This document shows positions 60,393 to 64,000 of a stretch of DNA of 64,000 nucleotides, one piece after another (position 1 is the stretch's first letter; every line of letters starts with the position of its first letter). The stretch comes from CAISIP01 sp965278985 (GTDB lineage: Bacteria > Pseudomonadota > Gammaproteobacteria > Burkholderiales > Burkholderiaceae_C), in assembly GCA_965278985.1 (NCBI GenBank), contig OZ257131.1, positions 5,146,001-5,210,000 of the forward strand. Direction: 5' to 3'. Below the pieces are notes generated by a model that saw only the letters and a program-made list of their open reading frames with translations, ran no database searches and was not told the origin of the DNA. Made by a program: the position numbers and the translations under genes.

Positions 60393-61078
60393 ATGGCCCT
60401 CCGGCCGGAGCTGGCGCTCCGGGTCTGGCACTTTTCGACCTCGACCACACCCTGTTGCTGGGCGACAGCGACGTGTTGTGGTGCAACTTCCTGGTGGCGC
60501 GCGGCGTGCTGGACGCCAGCTTCGTGCAGCGCAACCGCGACATCGACGCGCGCTACCAGGCCGCCACCGTAGGCCCGGCGGAGTTCTCCGCGTTCTATGT
60601 GTCCACGTTGGCGGGGCGCAGCCCCTCACAGTGGGAGGCGACGCGGCAGGCGTTCCTTGCCTCCGAGATCGTGCCGCGCATTCCGCAGGCATCGCTCGCG
60701 CTGGTGCATCAGCACCACAGCGCCGGTGACCTGGTGGTGCTGACCACCGCCACCAACCGTTTTCTCGTCGAGCTGACCGCGCGCCACCTCGGCATCGCGC
60801 ATGTGATCGCCACCGAACCGGAGCTGGTGGATGGCGTCTTCAGCGGCCGGCCCACCGGTGTGCTGAACATGCGTGAAGGCAAGCCGGCTCGCCTGCACGC
60901 CTGGCTGCACGCGCGCGGTGTGCGCCTGTCACAGTTCCACAGCACGGGTTACAGCGACTCGATCAACGACCTGCCCTTGCTGGAGGCCGTGGACACCCCC
61001 GTGGTGGTGCATGCCGATGCGCGCCTGTCCGCCATTGCCGCAGCACGTGGCTGGAAGAGCATCTCACTGGGGGCTTGA
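60371..61078 (+). CDS. HAD-superfamily phosphatase (SerB/HAD-IB like)
   Basis: 235 residues. Nucleophile motif I ALFDLDHTLLLGDSD, motif II VLTTATNRF, motif III/IV Lys and YSDSINDLPLLE. A helical cap (LDASFVQRNRDIDARYQAA) resembles HAD-IB enzymes such as phosphoserine phosphatase. GTG start at 60371 inside the ALDH 3' end. As last gene of the operon it could act on phosphoethanolamine or phosphoserine-like compounds, an inference from context only. Confidence 0.85.
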   Translation: MAPAPGVNGPPAGAGAPGLALFDLDHTLLLGDSDVLWCNFLVARGVLDASFVQRNRDIDARYQAATVGPAEFSAFYVSTLAGRSPSQWEATRQAFLASEIVPRIPQASLALVHQHHSAGDLVVLTTATNRFLVELTARHLGIAHVIATEPELVDGVFSGRPTGVLNMREGKPARLHAWLHARGVRLSQFHSTGYSDSINDLPLLEAVDTPVVVHADARLSAIAAARGWKSISLGA

Positions 61079-61122
61079 TAGAAGAGCGTCGGGCGGCACG
61101 CGCAGCACGTGCGCAGGAACTT

Positions 61123-62667
61123 CTAGGCGGCGTACTTGCGCTGCAGGTAGGCGATGTAGGGCGCCGCATCCAGGCGCCTGCCGGTCTCCCGCACCAGCAG
61201 CTCGTCTCGCGAGTAGCTGCGGCCGTGTTGCCAGACCCGCGTGCGCAGCGCATCGGCCAGCGGTGCGTAGTGGCCCTGCGAGATGGCGCCGTCCAGGCCG
61301 GCATCGTCGCGGCGCAGCGTGTCCATGAGCTGCGCGGCCATCACGTTGCCGATGGTGTACGACGGGAAGGAGCCGATGTAGCCGGTGGACCAGTGGATGT
61401 CCTGCAGCACGCCCTGGGCATCCTTGGGCACGTCCAGGCCGAGGTCGCGCTGGATGGTGCTGTTCCAGACCGAGGGCAGTGCTGCCACCTCCAGCGAACC
61501 GTCCATCAGCGCGCATTCGATCTCCACGCGCAGCATCACGTGCAGGTCGTAGGTCAGCTCGTCGGCCTCCACGCGGATCAGTCCGGGCTCGATGTGCGTG
61601 ACGGCACGGTAGAACGCCTCGGCATCCACATCACCGAGCTCTGCGGGGAAATGCCCCTGCAGCTCCGCGAAATGCAGGCGCCAGAAGTCGCGGCTGCGCA
61701 CGATGTGGTTCTCCCACAGGCGCGACTGCGATTCGTGCGCGCCGAAACTCGTGCCGCCCACCGCGTACAGGCCGATCAGGTCGGTGGCGAAGACACTGCG
61801 CGTGTAGGCGGGGTTCACGCCCTGTTCGTACAGCGCGTGGCCGGTTTCGTGCGCCGTGCCGAACAGCGAAGCCGGCAGGTAGTTGCGGTTGTAACGCGTG
61901 GTGATGCGCACGTCCTCGCGTGTGAAGGACACCTCGAAAGGGTGCACCGTGCTGTCCAGACGCCCGCGCTGCGTGTCGTAGCCCAGCTTGCGCGCCAGCG
62001 ACAGGCCGAACGCGCGCTGGCCCTCTTCGCCGAAATCGCGGAACAGGAAATCACGCCGTGCTGCAGGGCGTGCACGGGCCTGGTCCAGGATCGGCAGGAT
62101 GCCTGCGCGCAGGTCCGCGAACAGCGTCTTCAGGCTGGCCGCCGTGGCCTCGGGCTCGTAGGTGGCGACCATCGCATCGTAGGGGTGTGCCTGCCAGCCC
62201 ACGCAATCCGCGTAGGCACGCGACAGGGCGATGGTCTTTTCCAGGTGGGGCGCGAAGTGCGCGAAGTCGCTGCGAGCGCGCGCGTCCACCCAGGCCGCCT
62301 GCGCCACCGTGCGCAGCGCGGCGCGCTCCTGCGTCAGCGCGGCCGGCACACGGCGGTGGTGTTCGCGCGCATGGCGCACCTGCGCCACCATGCGTTGCGT
62401 GATGCTGCCGGGGGCGGCATCCACCAGCGCGGCGTCGGCGGCGTCGAGTGCGCGTTCGGTCTGGTCGTCCATCAGGAGGTCCAGCGCGACGCGGGTGAGC
62501 GTGGCGATCTGCTGCCCGCGAGTGGCGGCGCCACCGGCCGGCATCATGGTGCGGGAGTCCCACACCAGCACCGAGGCGGCGTTCAGCACATCGTTGATGG
62601 CGCCGATGCGCTCGTTCAGGGCCCCAAGAGCAGGATGTGCGGGATGTGTGGGGTGTTCCAGGGTCAT
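61123..62667 (-). CDS. M32-family metallocarboxypeptidase (Taq type)
   Basis: 514 residues, all-helical zinc carboxypeptidase. Zn site HETGHALYEQG, the third ligand/Glu region in FGAHESQSRLWEN and the family motif VHPFEVSFTREDVRITTRYN. The C-terminal YIGSFPSYTIGNVMAAQLMDTL is also typical. Start set at ATG 62667; a TTG at 62700 would overlap the upstream ABC gene stop. Downstream of an oligopeptide ABC transporter, so a role in cleaving imported peptides is plausible. Confidence 0.92.
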   Translation of the reverse strand: MTLEHPTHPAHPALGALNERIGAINDVLNAASVLVWDSRTMMPAGGAATRGQQIATLTRVALDLLMDDQTERALDAADAALVDAAPGSITQRMVAQVRHAREHHRRVPAALTQERAALRTVAQAAWVDARARSDFAHFAPHLEKTIALSRAYADCVGWQAHPYDAMVATYEPEATAASLKTLFADLRAGILPILDQARARPAARRDFLFRDFGEEGQRAFGLSLARKLGYDTQRGRLDSTVHPFEVSFTREDVRITTRYNRNYLPASLFGTAHETGHALYEQGVNPAYTRSVFATDLIGLYAVGGTSFGAHESQSRLWENHIVRSRDFWRLHFAELQGHFPAELGDVDAEAFYRAVTHIEPGLIRVEADELTYDLHVMLRVEIECALMDGSLEVAALPSVWNSTIQRDLGLDVPKDAQGVLQDIHWSTGYIGSFPSYTIGNVMAAQLMDTLRRDDAGLDGAISQGHYAPLADALRTRVWQHGRSYSRDELLVRETGRRLDAAPYIAYLQRKYAA

Positions 62668-62696
62668 GGTCACGGTGGGGCTTCTCTTCAGTGGGC

Positions 62697-63758
62697 TCAA
62701 TGCGTCAGGCCGACGCCGCCGTTGTGCAGATGGCAGGCGGCCAGCCGCCCCGGTCCGACGGACACCAGGGCCGGCGCCTCGCTGCGGCAGCGCGGGCCGG
62801 CGTGGGGGCAGCGCGGGTGGAAGTGGCAGCCCGAGGGCGGGTGCAGCGGCGAGGGGATCTCGCCCGCGATGGGCTTGAACACCTGGCGCCCCACACCTAC
62901 ACGCGGCACGCTGTCGAACAGGGCCTGCGTGTAGGGATGGGCGGGCGCGGCGTACAGCTCGGGCGTCGGGGCAAGCTCCACCAGGCGGCCCAGGTACATG
63001 ATGGCCACGCGGTCCGACACATGCCGCACCACGCCCAGGTCGTGGCTGATGAAGATCGCCGTCAAGTGCAGCTCGCGCCGCAGGTCCATGAAGAGGTTCA
63101 GCACCTGTGCCTGGATGGACACGTCCAGCGAGGCCACGGGTTCATCCAGCACCAGCAGCTCGGGCTTCATGGCCAGGGCCCGTGCGATGGCAACGCGCTG
63201 GCGCTGGCCACCGGAGAACTGGTGCGGAAAGCGCTGCCGGTACCCTGCCTCCAGGCCCACGCGTTCGAGCAGGTCGCTCACATACTCTGCAGCCTCGCCC
63301 GCCAGCACGATGCCGTGCGACACGGGCCCTTCGCCCACGGTGTCGCCCACGCGCATGCGCGGGTTCAGGCTGGAGTACGGGTCCTGGTGCACCATCTGCA
63401 CGCGCGTCGTGAGCTTGACGGTGCGCCGCCCCTGCTGGCGCGCCACGGGCGCGCCGTCGAACAGCACCTGGCCGTCGGAGGGTGCATAGATGCCGGCCAC
63501 CATGCGCCCCAGCGTGGACTTGCCGCAGCCGGATTCACCCACCAGGCCCACGACTTCGCCTTTGGCCACCGGCAGGCTCACGTCGGTGACGGCGCGCACG
63601 GTGGTGGCGCTGGCGTCGCCGCCCAGCAGGTTGGCGATGCGTTCGCCCAGGTTCAGCCCCTTGACGAAGCGCTTGGAGACCTGCTGGATGTCCAGCACGG
63701 CGCCTGGGGCTCCTCCTACAGGGCGGCTGGCTGTATCGGCGTGAGGGGGTAGTGGCAT
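62697..63758 (-). CDS. Oligopeptide/dipeptide ABC transporter ATPase (OppF/DppF type)
   Basis: 353 residues. Walker A GESGCGKSTLGRM, Q-loop QDPYSSLNPRM, signature FSGGQRQRVAIARAL, Walker B LLVLDEPVASLD and H-loop ISHDLG. C-terminal oligo_HPY domain with YAAPAHPYTQALFDSVP and the Cys-rich FHPRCPHAGPRC typical of peptide importer ATPases. ATG 63758 lies within the 3' end of the preceding ATPase gene (43-bp overlap), so they are coupled. Confidence 0.92.
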   Translation of the reverse strand: MPLPPHADTASRPVGGAPGAVLDIQQVSKRFVKGLNLGERIANLLGGDASATTVRAVTDVSLPVAKGEVVGLVGESGCGKSTLGRMVAGIYAPSDGQVLFDGAPVARQQGRRTVKLTTRVQMVHQDPYSSLNPRMRVGDTVGEGPVSHGIVLAGEAAEYVSDLLERVGLEAGYRQRFPHQFSGGQRQRVAIARALAMKPELLVLDEPVASLDVSIQAQVLNLFMDLRRELHLTAIFISHDLGVVRHVSDRVAIMYLGRLVELAPTPELYAAPAHPYTQALFDSVPRVGVGRQVFKPIAGEIPSPLHPPSGCHFHPRCPHAGPRCRSEAPALVSVGPGRLAACHLHNGGVGLTH

Positions 63759-64000
63759 AGGGCGGTGCGTCCGTCTTCGAAATGCTGCACGGGCGGTGGT
63801 GTGTTGCAAGCGGGGCCTGCCTTGGCGCAGCGGGGCGCGAAGCTGCAGCCCGGCGGCAGGTTGGCCAGCGACGGTGCCGAGCCCGGCACCTGGGGCAGGC
63901 GGCTGCCGGGCACATGTTCGGCCGGCACCGAGGCCAGCAGGCCGGCGGTGTAGGGGTGGCGGGGCGAGGCGATCACGGCATCGGCCGCGCCGGTCTCGAC
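63716..64000 (-). CDS. Oligopeptide ABC transporter ATPase (OppD/DppD type), C-terminal part only
   Basis: Only the C-terminal ~94 codons lie in the window; the frame is open to the last base. It shows the oligo_HPY tail of peptide ABC ATPases (SPRHPYTAGLLASVP, LPPGCSFAPRCAKAGPAC). First of the two ATPases; permease and binding-protein genes presumably lie beyond the window. Confidence 0.85.
   Translation of the reverse strand, partial: VETGAADAVIASPRHPYTAGLLASVPAEHVPGSRLPQVPGSAPSLANLPPGCSFAPRCAKAGPACNTPPPVQHFEDGRTALCHYPLTPIQPAAL

Noticed and set aside
1..64000. CRISPR array, tRNA/rRNA genes, transposases or phage genes
   Set aside because: None seen on either strand by reading; short structured RNAs could be missed without a covariance search.

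Overview
The window is one long block of GC-rich DNA from a purple phototrophic betaproteobacterium, most likely Burkholderiales (a Rhodoferax- or Rubrivivax-like relative). The assignment rests on four things: a photosynthesis gene cluster (PGC) with a tetraheme PufC and a HiPIP; a crtC-crtD-crtF spheroidene/spirilloxanthin-type carotenoid set; a glutamyl-tRNA reductase (C5 pathway) rather than ALA synthase; and intergenic repeats that I recognise from Comamonadaceae-like genomes. No tRNA, rRNA, CRISPR array or transposase was seen.

Layout. 1-11183: ppaA/aerR (5' end cut by the window), ppsR, then bchG-(pucC/lhaA family)-bchP-tspO-small membrane ORF-hip-DUF3422-bchI-bchD, nearly all head to tail with ATGA-type overlaps. 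11280-18734: about 7.4 kb with no photosynthesis gene (a DUF2878 gene broken by an amber codon, GST, a PNPOx-like/FNR/ferredoxin fusion, LysR, SnoaL-like, AhpD-like, AraC, and short gene remnants). It separates bchD from bchO. 18637-29417: bchO, crtI, crtB, hemA, a 42-aa membrane peptide, bciA (8-vinyl reductase), crtC, crtD, crtE, crtF. 29541-38220: bchCXYZ-pufB-(73-aa membrane ORF)-pufALMC, ending in a strong hairpin terminator. 38325-42728: a CheB/CheR/PAS protein and a hybrid histidine kinase.

Four photosynthesis promoters (bchG, bchO/crtI, crtD/crtE, bchC) each carry a perfect TGT-N12-ACA PpsR operator followed, exactly 8 bp later, by a degenerate second copy. ppsR and its antirepressor ppaA, encoded at the left edge, would therefore control most of the cluster. 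The unusual part is the 73-aa single-span protein encoded between the LH1 beta and alpha genes.

42776-51159 is a phosphonate region: PhnW (2-AEP transaminase), PhnY-type aldehyde dehydrogenase and PhnA (phosphonoacetate hydrolase) around a GntR regulator, followed by an EamA exporter and a dimethylglycine-dehydrogenase-like flavoprotein; a ~300-bp near-palindrome lies within it. 51221-61078 holds an HTH regulator, a ceramidase-like membrane protein and an EutR-like regulator divergent from an operon of Eat permease, glutamine-synthetase-like ligase, Fe-alcohol dehydrogenase, gamma-glutamyl hydrolase, aldehyde dehydrogenase and HAD phosphatase. This set is best read as a gamma-glutamylation route turning ethanolamine into glycine. 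61123-64000: an M32 carboxypeptidase and two oligopeptide ABC ATPases, the last cut by the window end.
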